Assembly: GCA_023433465.1 (NCBI GenBank)
Contig: JAEZCR010000126.1
Coordinates: forward strand, 1 to 64,000
Reading direction: 5' to 3'
DNA from: Pseudomonadota bacterium
Lineage (GTDB): Bacteria; Pseudomonadota; Gammaproteobacteria; Steroidobacterales; Steroidobacteraceae
Length of the DNA: 64,000 nucleotides
Positions 1 to 8,835 of this stretch are shown one piece after another. The position numbers and the translations under genes were made by a program. The first letter of the stretch is position 1. Each line of letters starts with the position of its first letter. The notes beneath the pieces are model-generated. The model did not search any database. It worked only from the letters and a program-made list of their open reading frames with translations, and was not told where the DNA came from.

Positions 1-84
1 GGGGGGGGCGGGCCCGCCGCCCGCGGCCGTGGCGAGATCTACTGGGTACAGACGTTCGGTCTGCCGCGCTGAGTGGCGCGGCCC

Positions 85-90
85 CTACAA
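85..90 (+). promoter_or_regulatory. Candidate -10 box TACAAT before the zinc-ribbon SDR gene
   Basis: TACAAT lies 7 bases before the ATG at 98. Its closeness to the start suggests a very short or absent 5' leader. No convincing -35 hexamer and no Shine-Dalgarno sequence were found, so this is a weak call. Confidence 0.35.
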
Positions 91-97
91 TGCGCGC

Positions 98-1603
98 ATG
101 GAAATTTCAGATGACGATCTAGGCGCGTGCCTGCGGGTCCTGCGTGCGATCGAAGCCGACCGTTCCCACCTCACGCGCCTGACCCAGGACCAGCGCCGCG
201 AGCTCCTGACCCTCGCAGGCCTCGTCGCCAAGCCCGAGCGCCACGATCTCGTGAAGATGGCGAAGGCCTTTCGGCGCGCCGAACGCGAAGCCGCGAAACA
301 GCAGGACCGCAAGGCCATCGAACAGGCGGGCCTGCGAGTGCAGCGTCGCTCGCCGGTGTTCGCCCCGCTGTGGCTCGAAGCGCCGAAGCCGGAGGAAAGC
401 GAGCGGCCGCGGCTCAACAAGGAACGCGACTGCTACGTGTGCAAGCAGCCGTTTTCGAAAGTGCATCGCTACTACGACTCCATGTGCGAGACCTGCGGCG
501 ACTTCAACTACGCCAAGCGCGAGCAGACCGCCGATCTCGGCGGGCACTACGCGCTGGTCACGGGCGCGCGCGTCAAGATCGGCTACCAGGCGTCGCTCAA
601 ACTACTGCGCGCCGGCGCGCACGTCGTCGTCACCACGCGGTTTCCGATCGATGCGGCGGACCGCTATGCGAGCGAACCGGATTTCGCGTCGTTCCGCGAA
701 CGGCTGCAGATCCACGGGCTCGACCTGCGCCACTCGCCGAGCGTCGAGCTCTTCACCAAGTTCCTGGTCGAGCGTCTGCCGCGCCTCGACTACATCCTCA
801 ACAACGCGTGCCAGACGGTGCGCCGCCCGACGGGTTTCTTCGAGCACCTGCTGGCGCGCGAGACGGAGTCGATCGATTCGCTTCCCACGCACCTGAGGTC
901 CACGCTCGCGGACCATGACGAACTGCGCCGCAGGCTCGAAGCCTCACCCGCGCAAGGCGCGGGCGCCCTGCTCGTCGCCGATCACCATCCAGGCGAAGGC
1001 CTCGTGCACAGCGCGGCGCTGTCGCAGCGGCGTTATCTCGACGAGGACTATCGCGGCGGCGAGACCCTGTTTCCCGCGAACCGTTACGACGAGGACCGGC
1101 AGCAGGTCGACCTGCGCGAGACGAACAGCTGGCGCCTGCGCCTGCACGAGGTCGAGACGCCCGAACTACTCGAGGTGCAGCTCGTGAACTCGATCGCGCC
1201 CTATATCCTCAACGCGCGCCTGAAGCCGCTGATGTTGCGCACCCCCGGCGCGCACAAACACATCGTCAACGTGAGCGCGATGGAAGGACAGTTCTACCGC
1301 ACGACCAAGACCGACAAACACCCGCACACCAACATGGCGAAGGCGGCGCTCAACATGATGACGCGCACCAGCGCGCCCGACTTCGTGAAGGACGGCATCC
1401 ACATGAACGCGGTGGACACCGGCTGGGTCACGGACGAGGACCCCGCCGTCCACGCGGCGCGCAAGGCCGAAGAAGGATTCGCACCCCCGCTCGACATCAT
1501 CGACGGCGCGGCTCGGATCGTGGATCCGATCTTCTCCGGGCAGCTCACCGGCGAACATGTCTGGGGACAGTTCCTGAAGGATTACAAGCCCACGCCGTGG
1601 TGA
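98..1603 (+). CDS. SDR-family oxidoreductase with an N-terminal zinc ribbon and an altered active site
   Basis: This is a 501-residue protein, about twice the usual SDR length. Residues 1-100 are helical and charged. Two CxxC pairs follow (near 112/115 and 130/133), a probable zinc ribbon. The Rossmann fold begins at about 154 with TGARVKIGY in place of the usual TGxxxGIG. The NNA motif (ILNNACQTVRRP) and the NVSA serine motif are recognisable, but the YxxxK pair reads TNMAK, so the catalytic Tyr is replaced by Thr. The C-terminal part (DGIHMNAVDTGWVTDEDP) is SDR-like. The start at 98 is preferred over an in-frame upstream start at 29, which would add a low-complexity Arg-rich leader. Fold membership is clear; substrate is unknown and dehydrogenase activity is uncertain because of the changed residues. 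Confidence 0.8.
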   Translation: MEISDDDLGACLRVLRAIEADRSHLTRLTQDQRRELLTLAGLVAKPERHDLVKMAKAFRRAEREAAKQQDRKAIEQAGLRVQRRSPVFAPLWLEAPKPEESERPRLNKERDCYVCKQPFSKVHRYYDSMCETCGDFNYAKREQTADLGGHYALVTGARVKIGYQASLKLLRAGAHVVVTTRFPIDAADRYASEPDFASFRERLQIHGLDLRHSPSVELFTKFLVERLPRLDYILNNACQTVRRPTGFFEHLLARETESIDSLPTHLRSTLADHDELRRRLEASPAQGAGALLVADHHPGEGLVHSAALSQRRYLDEDYRGGETLFPANRYDEDRQQVDLRETNSWRLRLHEVETPELLEVQLVNSIAPYILNARLKPLMLRTPGAHKHIVNVSAMEGQFYRTTKTDKHPHTNMAKAALNMMTRTSAPDFVKDGIHMNAVDTGWVTDEDPAVHAARKAEEGFAPPLDIIDGAARIVDPIFSGQLTGEHVWGQFLKDYKPTPW

Positions 1604-1625
1604 ACGTCGCGGTACTCTCTGCCCC

Positions 1626-3329
1626 ATGAAAATGTCACGTTGGTTCCTGGTCCTGCTTCCGCTGTGCAGCATCGCGCTGGGCGCGCCTCCGGTCCCGGTG
1701 ACGGTACATGCGGATCGCGTGGTCGGCGAAGTGCGGCCCATCTGGAATTATTTCGGTTACGACGAGGCCGGCACGACGCTGACCCCCGAGGGCCGTGATC
1801 TCCTCGGCAAACTCAATACGCTCAGCGACGAGCCGATACGCATTCGCGTACATCACCTGCTCACCAGCGGCGACGGCACACTCGCGCTCAAGTGGTCGAG
1901 CACCAATGTGTATACGGAAGACGCCGCCGGAAATCCGCATTACGACTGGACGCGTCTCGACGCCATCATGGACGAGCTCACCCGGCCGGGAATCGAGCCA
2001 TTCGTGCAGGCGAGCTTCATGCCGCAGGCACTTTCTTCGCAGCCCGAGCCGTATACCCCGGTGCTGGTGAAGACGGGCTTGCCGCGAGACATGGTGTCGG
2101 GCGGCGCGTTCTATCCACCCAAGGATTACAAGAAGTGGGAGGCGCTCATCGAGGCCTGGGCCCGCCACAGCGGCGAGCGCTACGGCATCGATCGCGCCTC
2201 CTCGTGGCTGTGGGAGTTGTGGAACGAACCCGAGTCGCCCTACTGGCGCGGCACGAAGGAGGAGTACTTCAAGTTGTACGATCACTTCGCCGCCGCGGTG
2301 AAACGTGCGCTGCCGAAGGCGCGCGTGGGCGGCCCGCACGTGACCGACCCGGGCTGGAAGAACGGCGATGTGTTCATGCGGGAGTTCCTCGAGCATTGTC
2401 GTTCGGGAAAGAACAGCGCGACCGGCGGCGTCGGCGCGCCGCTCGACTTCGTGGCGTTCCACGCCAAGGGAACCACCCGCCTCGATGACAAGGGGCGCGT
2501 GGAGATGAACCTGCGCAATCACCTGAAGACCATCGACACCTTCGGCCGGATCATCGCGGGCTTTCCCGAGTTCGCGCGGCTGCCTATCTACATCGGCGAG
2601 TCGGATCCGGAAGGCTGCGCCGGCTGTCCGGCGACGCTCGATCCCGAGCGCGACTACCGCCGGACGTCCCAGTTCGCCGCGTACACGGCCGCCTCGTTCA
2701 TGCGCAAGCAGGACCTGCTCGCGCGCACCGGCGGAAACCTGCAGGGCGCGGTCTCCTGGGCTTTCACCTTCGCCGATCAGCCGTGGTTCAACGGGCTGCG
2801 CGCGCTCACGACCAACGAAGTCGCACTGCCGGTTTTCAATGCTTTCAAGATGTTCTCGCGGCTCGGCAGCAAGCGCGTGGCCGTCGACGCGCCGTCCATG
2901 CTCCCCGTCGATGCCATCATCGCGGACAGCGTGCGCGGCGAACCCGACATCGGGGCCGTCGCCTCCATCGACGACGAGAGGTCCCGTCTCACCATCCTGG
3001 TCTGGAACTACCACGACACCGCCGGCGGCTATGACGACCTGCGGGAAGTGCAACTCACGATCCGGGGACTGCAGGACGCCGCGAAGCGAGGACGGGTCGT
3101 CGAGTATTCGATCGACGAACTTTCCGGGAATTCCTATACCGCGTGGCTCGAGATGGGATCGCCCCAGCCACCCTCCAGGGACCAGGTCGCCCGATTACAC
3201 GCGGCGGCAAAGATGCGCGCCGTGCCGCGGAATCTCGAAACCACCGCAGACAAGAATGCGCGGCTGAACCTGGTCATGCCGCGCCAGTCCGTGAAACTGA
3301 TCGAAATCACACTGGATCCGAAGCCCTGA
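1626..3329 (+). CDS. Glycoside hydrolase family 39 (beta-xylosidase-like), secreted
   Basis: This is a 567-residue protein with a signal peptide (basic MKMSR, hydrophobic core, cleavage near ALGAPP). The body is a (beta/alpha)8 glycosidase of the GH39 type: an N-terminal strand reading IWNYFGYDEAGTT, a helix with the acid/base motif WELWNEPESPYW, GGPHVTDPGW, and a later IYIGESDPEG that would carry the nucleophile Glu. GH39 enzymes release xylose from xylo-oligosaccharides or cleave related glycosides. It starts 22 bases after the SDR stop on the same strand, but there is no functional link. It ends 7 bases before the convergent HDOD gene, with no visible terminator between them. The family call is strong; the exact sugar is inferred. 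Confidence 0.85.
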   Translation: MKMSRWFLVLLPLCSIALGAPPVPVTVHADRVVGEVRPIWNYFGYDEAGTTLTPEGRDLLGKLNTLSDEPIRIRVHHLLTSGDGTLALKWSSTNVYTEDAAGNPHYDWTRLDAIMDELTRPGIEPFVQASFMPQALSSQPEPYTPVLVKTGLPRDMVSGGAFYPPKDYKKWEALIEAWARHSGERYGIDRASSWLWELWNEPESPYWRGTKEEYFKLYDHFAAAVKRALPKARVGGPHVTDPGWKNGDVFMREFLEHCRSGKNSATGGVGAPLDFVAFHAKGTTRLDDKGRVEMNLRNHLKTIDTFGRIIAGFPEFARLPIYIGESDPEGCAGCPATLDPERDYRRTSQFAAYTAASFMRKQDLLARTGGNLQGAVSWAFTFADQPWFNGLRALTTNEVALPVFNAFKMFSRLGSKRVAVDAPSMLPVDAIIADSVRGEPDIGAVASIDDERSRLTILVWNYHDTAGGYDDLREVQLTIRGLQDAAKRGRVVEYSIDELSGNSYTAWLEMGSPQPPSRDQVARLHAAAKMRAVPRNLETTADKNARLNLVMPRQSVKLIEITLDPKP

Positions 3330-3336
3330 TCCGCCT

Positions 3337-4395
3337 TCAGCGCGCCGCGGCGAGATGCGTGATCGCGAGCCGCGACCAGAGCCGGTCGACCTCGGCGCGA
3401 CGATGATCGTCGGCGATCACGAGCGCGCGCGCCGAAAGTTCCCGCATTTGCCCCCGATTCACGAGCATCAGCAGCGCGCCGGCCAGGCGACCGAAACGCA
3501 CCGAGCGTGCGAGCCCTGGTTCACCGGGCGCCGAGAGGACGCCGCGCAACTCCGCCGGCAAATGCCAGTTCGCCGCGATCCGCATCGCGGTGGGCGGCAC
3601 CCAGTCATCGAGTAGTTTGGCCATGGCCGCGGGACGGATGTTGGCCGCGTCCAGACAATGCTCGCGCGCGATGCGGAACACCGCGTTGCTGGCGAGACCG
3701 AGCAGCATCACGATCAGTCGCGCGCTGAACGCGTCCACGCGCTCGATGCGCACCGCGTGCAGTTCCGCGCTGCCAGCGGCGTACTGGCTGTGCTCCCAGG
3801 TGCATTCCGCGAACGAGGAGAACGGGCCACGCGAGCCGGTCATCACCGGATGCAGCAACGCCGTGGCGACCAGCGAGCGCAATCCGTCGGTGCCTACGAG
3901 CGCCACCGCCTTCTCCAGGCCTTCGATGGGCTTGCTGCCGCTCATGCGGTAGAACGAGCTGTTCGCGAGTCGCAGCAAGCCGCCGAGCAGCGCGCCGTCC
4001 TCGCCGATGATCCTGGCCATCTCGCGCAACGAGTTCGCGTCATTGTTGATGGCGCTCATGAGCCGCGGCAGCAGTGAGGGTCGCCGCGGCAGGTACTTCG
4101 CCTGCAGCTCGAGATCGCCGAGCACGCGTGTGGCCGGTTCGAGTCCCGCGAGCTCCAAGTCGGTCGCCTCGCGGCGCAGGTCGTCGAGACTTGCATCGAG
4201 CGCGAGCGCCGTGAAACGCCGCATCGCGACGTCCGCATGTACACCCGGAATGCGCGCATCGCCGGCCTCGCGCGTGGCGCGAGGCAGATCGCGGCCTCCC
4301 TGCCGATCGTTGATTACCCGCGGGCCCTTTTCACGCGGCCTGCCGAACCATTGACCCACAAGAGAGCCGATCCCGGAGCGGATGGCGGCAATCAT
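3337..4395 (-). CDS. HDOD-domain signalling protein
   Basis: This 352-residue protein has an HDOD domain from about residue 115 onwards: LPRLMSAINNDANSLREMARIIGEDGALLGGLLRLANSSFY is typical of the helical HDOD core, followed by GLEKAVALVGTDGLRSLVATALLHP. HDOD proteins are catalytically degenerate HD relatives that act in two-component, c-di-GMP or stress signalling, usually as scaffolds. No GGDEF, EAL or receiver domain is fused. The N-terminal 100 residues are basic and low in recognisable features. The coding strand contains one AAACTAC word (GTAGTTT at 3612). No signal peptide is seen, so it is cytoplasmic. Cellular role is unassigned. Confidence 0.8.
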   Translation of the reverse strand: MIAAIRSGIGSLVGQWFGRPREKGPRVINDRQGGRDLPRATREAGDARIPGVHADVAMRRFTALALDASLDDLRREATDLELAGLEPATRVLGDLELQAKYLPRRPSLLPRLMSAINNDANSLREMARIIGEDGALLGGLLRLANSSFYRMSGSKPIEGLEKAVALVGTDGLRSLVATALLHPVMTGSRGPFSSFAECTWEHSQYAAGSAELHAVRIERVDAFSARLIVMLLGLASNAVFRIAREHCLDAANIRPAAMAKLLDDWVPPTAMRIAANWHLPAELRGVLSAPGEPGLARSVRFGRLAGALLMLVNRGQMRELSARALVIADDHRRAEVDRLWSRLAITHLAAAR

Positions 4396-4556
4396 GGTTG
4401 ACGGTTAACGGCAGCGCCGACCGGAACTGAAGTCCGGCAGCGCGATTCCTCGTTATGCAGGAGCGTTTCTGCGAGCTTCCCCTAACCACTCGCGACGGGA
4501 ATGATTACTTAATCGCTCCCTCGCGTGCCGGCAGTTTTGGCGAGCCGGCGCGGGAG

Positions 4557-6281
4557 TCATCCCGTGAGGGTCCACCGCAGCGAATACCAGTCGCGCCAGG
4601 CATCGTCGACCAATGTGTTTCCGCGAACTTCTCCGCTGACGATCGTCCAGACTTCCAGATTGCCGTCAAATCGCGAAAGTGCCGCGATGTGCTGAGGATG
4701 CGCGGGCACCTGCACCTCGAGTCGGCCCCAGCGAACCCATCCGCTCGCCTCGGTGCGCGTGTAGAAGAATCCATTATGGTCCGCATTGGGATTTCCCTGC
4801 CGAATCGACCAGGCATCGATCGTGTGCGGCTGGCGCGATGCCGCTGCGATCGGCGTTCCCTGATCGAATGTTTCGATACCGACCTGGTACCACCCCCGCT
4901 GCGTCTCGCCTTCGTACCAGAAATCACGGATGTTCTCGCTCGGATCGATCGCCAGCACGTGGACGTGCGGCAATTCAGGCTGAACGGAATTGATACCGCC
5001 CAGCGGAGGCAAGTGAGATTGCGGAGGCATCTTACGGACGACGGCGGCGAGTTGAGTGGCCGGTGTGAACCAGACATCGCCGAGGGACTCCCATCCGCGC
5101 CAGGCGTCCGGCGCCCAGCGGTTGCTGCGGATCGGCTTGTCGTCGCCGACGACCCAGATCTGCATGTCGAACGGCGAACGCGACACCGCGGCGATGTGCG
5201 CACCGGAGAAGAACCTCTGGTCGTCTCCTAACTTCCCCCAGCCGTTCTCGGGCTTCCATCCGTCCGCGAACCACTTGTGGCGCACGATGCCGTCGACATC
5301 CACGCCCCAAACCTCCATGAAATCCTTGTAGCGCGATACCGCCGCAAGCGGTGCACCAGGCTTGAACACGGCTCCCGGCAGGTCGTACCAGTTCTTCCAT
5401 GCCCCATCACGGTACCAGATACCGCGAACCATTCCGTCCTTGCCCACGCCCCAGGCCTCGACGTGATTGGCATCGCGCGACACGACGGCGAGATAACTGT
5501 CGCGCTCGAATTCGGGACCTGGCAGTGGCGACCACCCATGCCAGCGGTTGTCAAAGTGGTTTACGTAGAGCCGCTCGTCGTGTCCGACGGCGAAAAGGTT
5601 CATGCGATTCCAGCTCGGGCTCACGGCCGCCAGCCGCGCGCCGGGGAACACGCATCGTTCGTGGTGAGTGATGCGGAACACGAGCTCCCATCTACCCTGT
5701 TCCTCGTTGCCGATTGTGAGCGTCTTGTCCTTGGTCATGCCGGGCGGAATCTCGATGTCCGTCGGGTCAAGCAGGAGCTCTCGCGTGCCGACGTGATTGT
5801 CCTCGCGCGTCGGCAAGTCGATCAGCCTGATCGCGCTGTTGATGTCCGCGAGCAGACGCGTCATGCGTGCCGGGCGCGCCAGAGCGAACGATTGGCCGAG
5901 ACTCGCGGCCGCCGCCAGCTGCACCACGCTCCGGTAGCTGTCCATGTGCTCATTGTCTTCTTCCATCACGGTAACGACGATGCAGACGTTGTCGCGATTG
6001 AAGATGTTCTGCGGTTCCCACGGCTCGTCGAACGGCCCCCAGAATGGCCGCTCGTTGTCCGCCACGACCACATCGCCTTCGTCGAAGTTCGTCCAGACAC
6101 CATAGCGGAAGGTCGTTACGGGCCGGCCCGGAACCGGAGTGACTGCCGGCAGGCCGCCGGGCGGCGGCGGTGGCGGCGTCAGGTCGGCGACCGTGATCAG
6201 GACGTACACCTCGTCGGAGGCCGACCACTCGTTGCTTTCCTCGAGGCACTTGATGCTGTGCAGGCGGATCGAAAAACTCAT
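4557..6281 (-). CDS. Seven-bladed PLL-type beta-propeller lectin fused to an unknown N-terminal domain
   Basis: The protein has 574 residues. From about residue 230 to the end there are seven repeats built as LAAVSR...(W)GVG.DG.VR..W..W..L, counted as ARLAAVS, SYLAVVS, APLAAVS, AHIAAVS, TQLAAVV, TPIAAAS and QHIAALS. This matches the seven-bladed PLL/PHL fucose-binding lectin architecture of Photorhabdus lectins (established for that family). The first 210 residues contain a Pro-rich stretch (TPPPPPPGG) and acidic patches (NFDEGDVVVADNE) and were not assigned to a family. There is no signal peptide, so export, if any, would need a non-Sec route or cell lysis. Sugar specificity is not predictable here. 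Confidence 0.75.
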   Translation of the reverse strand: MSFSIRLHSIKCLEESNEWSASDEVYVLITVADLTPPPPPPGGLPAVTPVPGRPVTTFRYGVWTNFDEGDVVVADNERPFWGPFDEPWEPQNIFNRDNVCIVVTVMEEDNEHMDSYRSVVQLAAAASLGQSFALARPARMTRLLADINSAIRLIDLPTREDNHVGTRELLLDPTDIEIPPGMTKDKTLTIGNEEQGRWELVFRITHHERCVFPGARLAAVSPSWNRMNLFAVGHDERLYVNHFDNRWHGWSPLPGPEFERDSYLAVVSRDANHVEAWGVGKDGMVRGIWYRDGAWKNWYDLPGAVFKPGAPLAAVSRYKDFMEVWGVDVDGIVRHKWFADGWKPENGWGKLGDDQRFFSGAHIAAVSRSPFDMQIWVVGDDKPIRSNRWAPDAWRGWESLGDVWFTPATQLAAVVRKMPPQSHLPPLGGINSVQPELPHVHVLAIDPSENIRDFWYEGETQRGWYQVGIETFDQGTPIAAASRQPHTIDAWSIRQGNPNADHNGFFYTRTEASGWVRWGRLEVQVPAHPQHIAALSRFDGNLEVWTIVSGEVRGNTLVDDAWRDWYSLRWTLTG

Positions 6282-6482
6282 TTGCCCTCCGTGGCAGAGT
6301 CTCTTGGAATTCCATTCGTGCGCAAGGCCGGTAGTCAGGCATACATTACTACCGGCGGGACCTGATCGATTGGGAATCGTGTTGCGCAGTGCAGCGCGTC
6401 CGAGCTATCTACTCGCCAGATCAACTCACCTAGGGCGTCCTGCCGCTGCGCGGAGGCGATATCCTGCGCCGCACCAGCAGCC

Positions 6483-8252
6483 TCACTCGCCCAGCGCCGC
6501 GTACTTCACGATTCTGAACCGGGCGCCCTGCGCCGCGCGGATTCGTTCGGCCAGTTTGTCGTGCAACTCCGGCTTCCACGTCGTCCATTGCGCGAAGAAC
6601 GCGCCCACCGCCGCCGCGTCACCCTCGGATTGCAGTCGCAGGACTTCCTTCAGCAACGACTCGATCGTCTCGACGTAGCGGTCGTAGTGGATAGTCAGCC
6701 GGGCGGTCGCGGGATCGGCGCTCAGCAGGCCTTTGTCGAGGAACCAGTTGAACTGCACGAGCTGCATGGTCTGGTAAGGCTGATCGCTGCGCGGCTTCAC
6801 GTTCTGCAGCGTGCGCTTGATGCCGCTCGCCTGGACCGCACGCAGCGAGGGATGTCTCATCCGGTGCAGCGCGAACAGCGAGACGAGATCCGACTTCATC
6901 TCCTCCATCGCATCCGCGTGAGTGCCCAGGGCCACGTCCAGCGTGCGTCCCTGCCTGTCGCGATCCGGGCCCAGGTAGTGGCCGATCTCATGCCACAAGG
7001 TGCGCAGGAAATTGCCCTCGGCCTTCAGATCCTCCGCGTGCGCGTCGGCGGTGGCGGCGCGCCAGATGCGCTCGTCCGCGGCGAACAGCACCGGGTTCTT
7101 CATGATGTTGGCGCGCAGCAGGATGGTCCGGCCGTAACGGCGCGAGAACAGCGCGTCGTTCGGCAGGATGGTCGCGGTGTTGGTGCCGCGCGCCTGGCCG
7201 AAATCCGCGATGACGTCGTAGACACCGACGGGGATGTCGTCGCGCACGCGCTTGCGCGGCTCGTACGGCAGCGCGTCCTCGATCGACTGCAGTCCGCCGA
7301 GCGCCTTGCGCAGTTCTTCGGACGCGGCCTCGTCGCGCAACAGGATGCTCATGCCGTGGAAGGCCTTAACGCCGAACAACGCGTCGTCGTAGGTTTCGTA
7401 TGCGCCGATCTGCGCGTTCAGCCGCGCGAAACGGCCCGTGACCCACGACGCATCGCCTGACTCGTAGTCGTTCGAAACGAGATCGCGGGCACGGTTGCGC
7501 AGGTAACGCGCGAATTCGGCGTCCGAGGACTCGATCTTGTCGGCCGCGCTCATCAGCAACGCGAACGCCCGCGTCATTTCCTGTGGATAGGCGATGGCGT
7601 ACGGCACTGCATAGAAAGTTTCCGCGGAGGCGCGTTTCGCGAGCGCCTGCAGACTCTCCGTCCGCCCTGGATGCAATTCCCGGATCAGCGGGTATTTCTT
7701 CAGCGTCGCGAGATCAGCGTCGACGTTCGCGCGCGTCGCGCGCCGGACGACGGTGCGCTCCCCGAGGATGTCGTCGCGCAGGTCCGGATGTGCGGATAGA
7801 AATCCATCTACCTGCTCCTTCGCGGCGCCCGGTGGATAGACATTCCTGCCCGGCGCCTGCTCCGCGACCGGCAGGAAGGGCACGCGCCGGTTGTCGAGCG
7901 TGGTCGCGATCGGGCCCTGGTTCAGCCGGTAGAGCTCGAGGAGGTTGCGCGTGGCGACCGGCTTTCCGAGTTTTTCATGCAGCGACGTCAGGTTGGCCAG
8001 CGCGCGCTCCGATTCTGCATGTCGCGAACGTTCGTACAGCGTCTGCATGATCTGGCCGGCCGCGAGCAGATCGTGCAACGCGGCACGTTCCGCGTCCGTC
8101 AACGCGTTCAGCGGCGGCGCGAGCCTGATCGTTTCCGTCTTCGCGAGGATCTCGGCGGATTGCGCTTCGGTCCAGTATCCGGGCGGCAACGTCGACTGCG
8201 CCTGCGAGGCGGTGGTCACGCAAACGAGAAACAGGAAGATGGCGGGACGCAT
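6483..8252 (-). CDS. Secreted zinc metallopeptidase, M49 (dipeptidyl-peptidase III)-like
   Basis: The start at 8252 gives a signal peptide (MRPAIFLFLVCVTTASQAQS) and has GGAG about 9 bases upstream; a longer in-frame extension to 8393 has no leader character. The 589-residue product carries TLWHEIGHYLGP (HExxH) and, roughly 30 residues later, EEMKSDLVSLFAL, the second-Glu motif layout of M49 peptidases. Canonical DPP III has an inserted residue (HELLGH), and this version is the plain HExxH form. The rest (helical N-terminal half, DARLQ-poor) is compatible with the bacterial M49-like group. It probably hydrolyses peptides in the periplasm. A CTATCTAC word lies just downstream at 6405. Confidence 0.65.
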   Translation of the reverse strand: MRPAIFLFLVCVTTASQAQSTLPPGYWTEAQSAEILAKTETIRLAPPLNALTDAERAALHDLLAAGQIMQTLYERSRHAESERALANLTSLHEKLGKPVATRNLLELYRLNQGPIATTLDNRRVPFLPVAEQAPGRNVYPPGAAKEQVDGFLSAHPDLRDDILGERTVVRRATRANVDADLATLKKYPLIRELHPGRTESLQALAKRASAETFYAVPYAIAYPQEMTRAFALLMSAADKIESSDAEFARYLRNRARDLVSNDYESGDASWVTGRFARLNAQIGAYETYDDALFGVKAFHGMSILLRDEAASEELRKALGGLQSIEDALPYEPRKRVRDDIPVGVYDVIADFGQARGTNTATILPNDALFSRRYGRTILLRANIMKNPVLFAADERIWRAATADAHAEDLKAEGNFLRTLWHEIGHYLGPDRDRQGRTLDVALGTHADAMEEMKSDLVSLFALHRMRHPSLRAVQASGIKRTLQNVKPRSDQPYQTMQLVQFNWFLDKGLLSADPATARLTIHYDRYVETIESLLKEVLRLQSEGDAAAVGAFFAQWTTWKPELHDKLAERIRAAQGARFRIVKYAALGE

Positions 8253-8412
8253 GCAGCTCACTCCGCGGGGTTCGGCTGGGTGCCGAGTCTGCCCGGTTTC
8301 CGCGAATCGCGAAATTCTCCCGGACGATTGCGCAAGAACGCCGGACGGCGAGTCATTCAGCAGGCCGCCGCACGCGGGTACAGTGCCACTCAATCAATTA
8401 GGAGTGACGACG

Positions 8413-8835
8413 ATGACGCATTCGAGCAGCTGCTTCTGCGGCGAAGTGAAATTCGAAGTGACCGGCGAGCCGGTGGCCATGGGCTACTGCCACTGCTTCT
8501 CGTGCCGCCAGTGGTCCGCGGGTCCCGTCAACGCGTTCACGCTCTGGCAACCGGATGCGCTCGAGGTGACGCAGGGTTCCGCCAGCATCGGCCGGTTCAA
8601 CAAGACGCCGGGCAGCACGCGCCAGTGGTGCACGAAGTGCGGAGGGCACCTGTTCACGGATCATCCGGGCTTCGGACTCGTCGACGTGTACGCCGCGCTG
8701 CTGCCCCAGCTGCGCTTCGAGCCCGGCGTGCACGTCAACTACGCGGAAACGGTGCTGCGCATCCACGACGGCAAGCCGAAGCTCCAGGATTTTCCGAAGG
8801 AGCTGGGCGGATCGGGCATCAGCGTTCCCGAGTGA
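8413..8835 (+). CDS. GFA/CENP-V family protein (glutathione-dependent formaldehyde-activating-like)
   Basis: This 140-residue protein has the zinc-binding cysteines of the GFA fold: SCFCGEVKFEV, GYCHCFSCRQW and WCTKCGGHLF. The family binds zinc through these cysteines; members were named for formaldehyde-glutathione condensation, but most have unknown substrates. An AGGAG sequence lies 8 bases before the ATG. The 3' end overlaps the convergent EEP-family gene by 17 bases, and a REP-like palindromic element begins at the stop codon. Confidence 0.8.
   Translation: MTHSSSCFCGEVKFEVTGEPVAMGYCHCFSCRQWSAGPVNAFTLWQPDALEVTQGSASIGRFNKTPGSTRQWCTKCGGHLFTDHPGFGLVDVYAALLPQLRFEPGVHVNYAETVLRIHDGKPKLQDFPKELGGSGISVPE

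Noticed and set aside
1..97. G-rich start and in-frame extension of the first gene to 29
   Set aside because: The run of G looks like low-complexity or contig-edge sequence, and the extra residues have no protein-like pattern.
6165..6179. GGC/GGT triplet repeat in the lectin gene
   Set aside because: It merely encodes a Pro run in a linker; not a separate repeat element.
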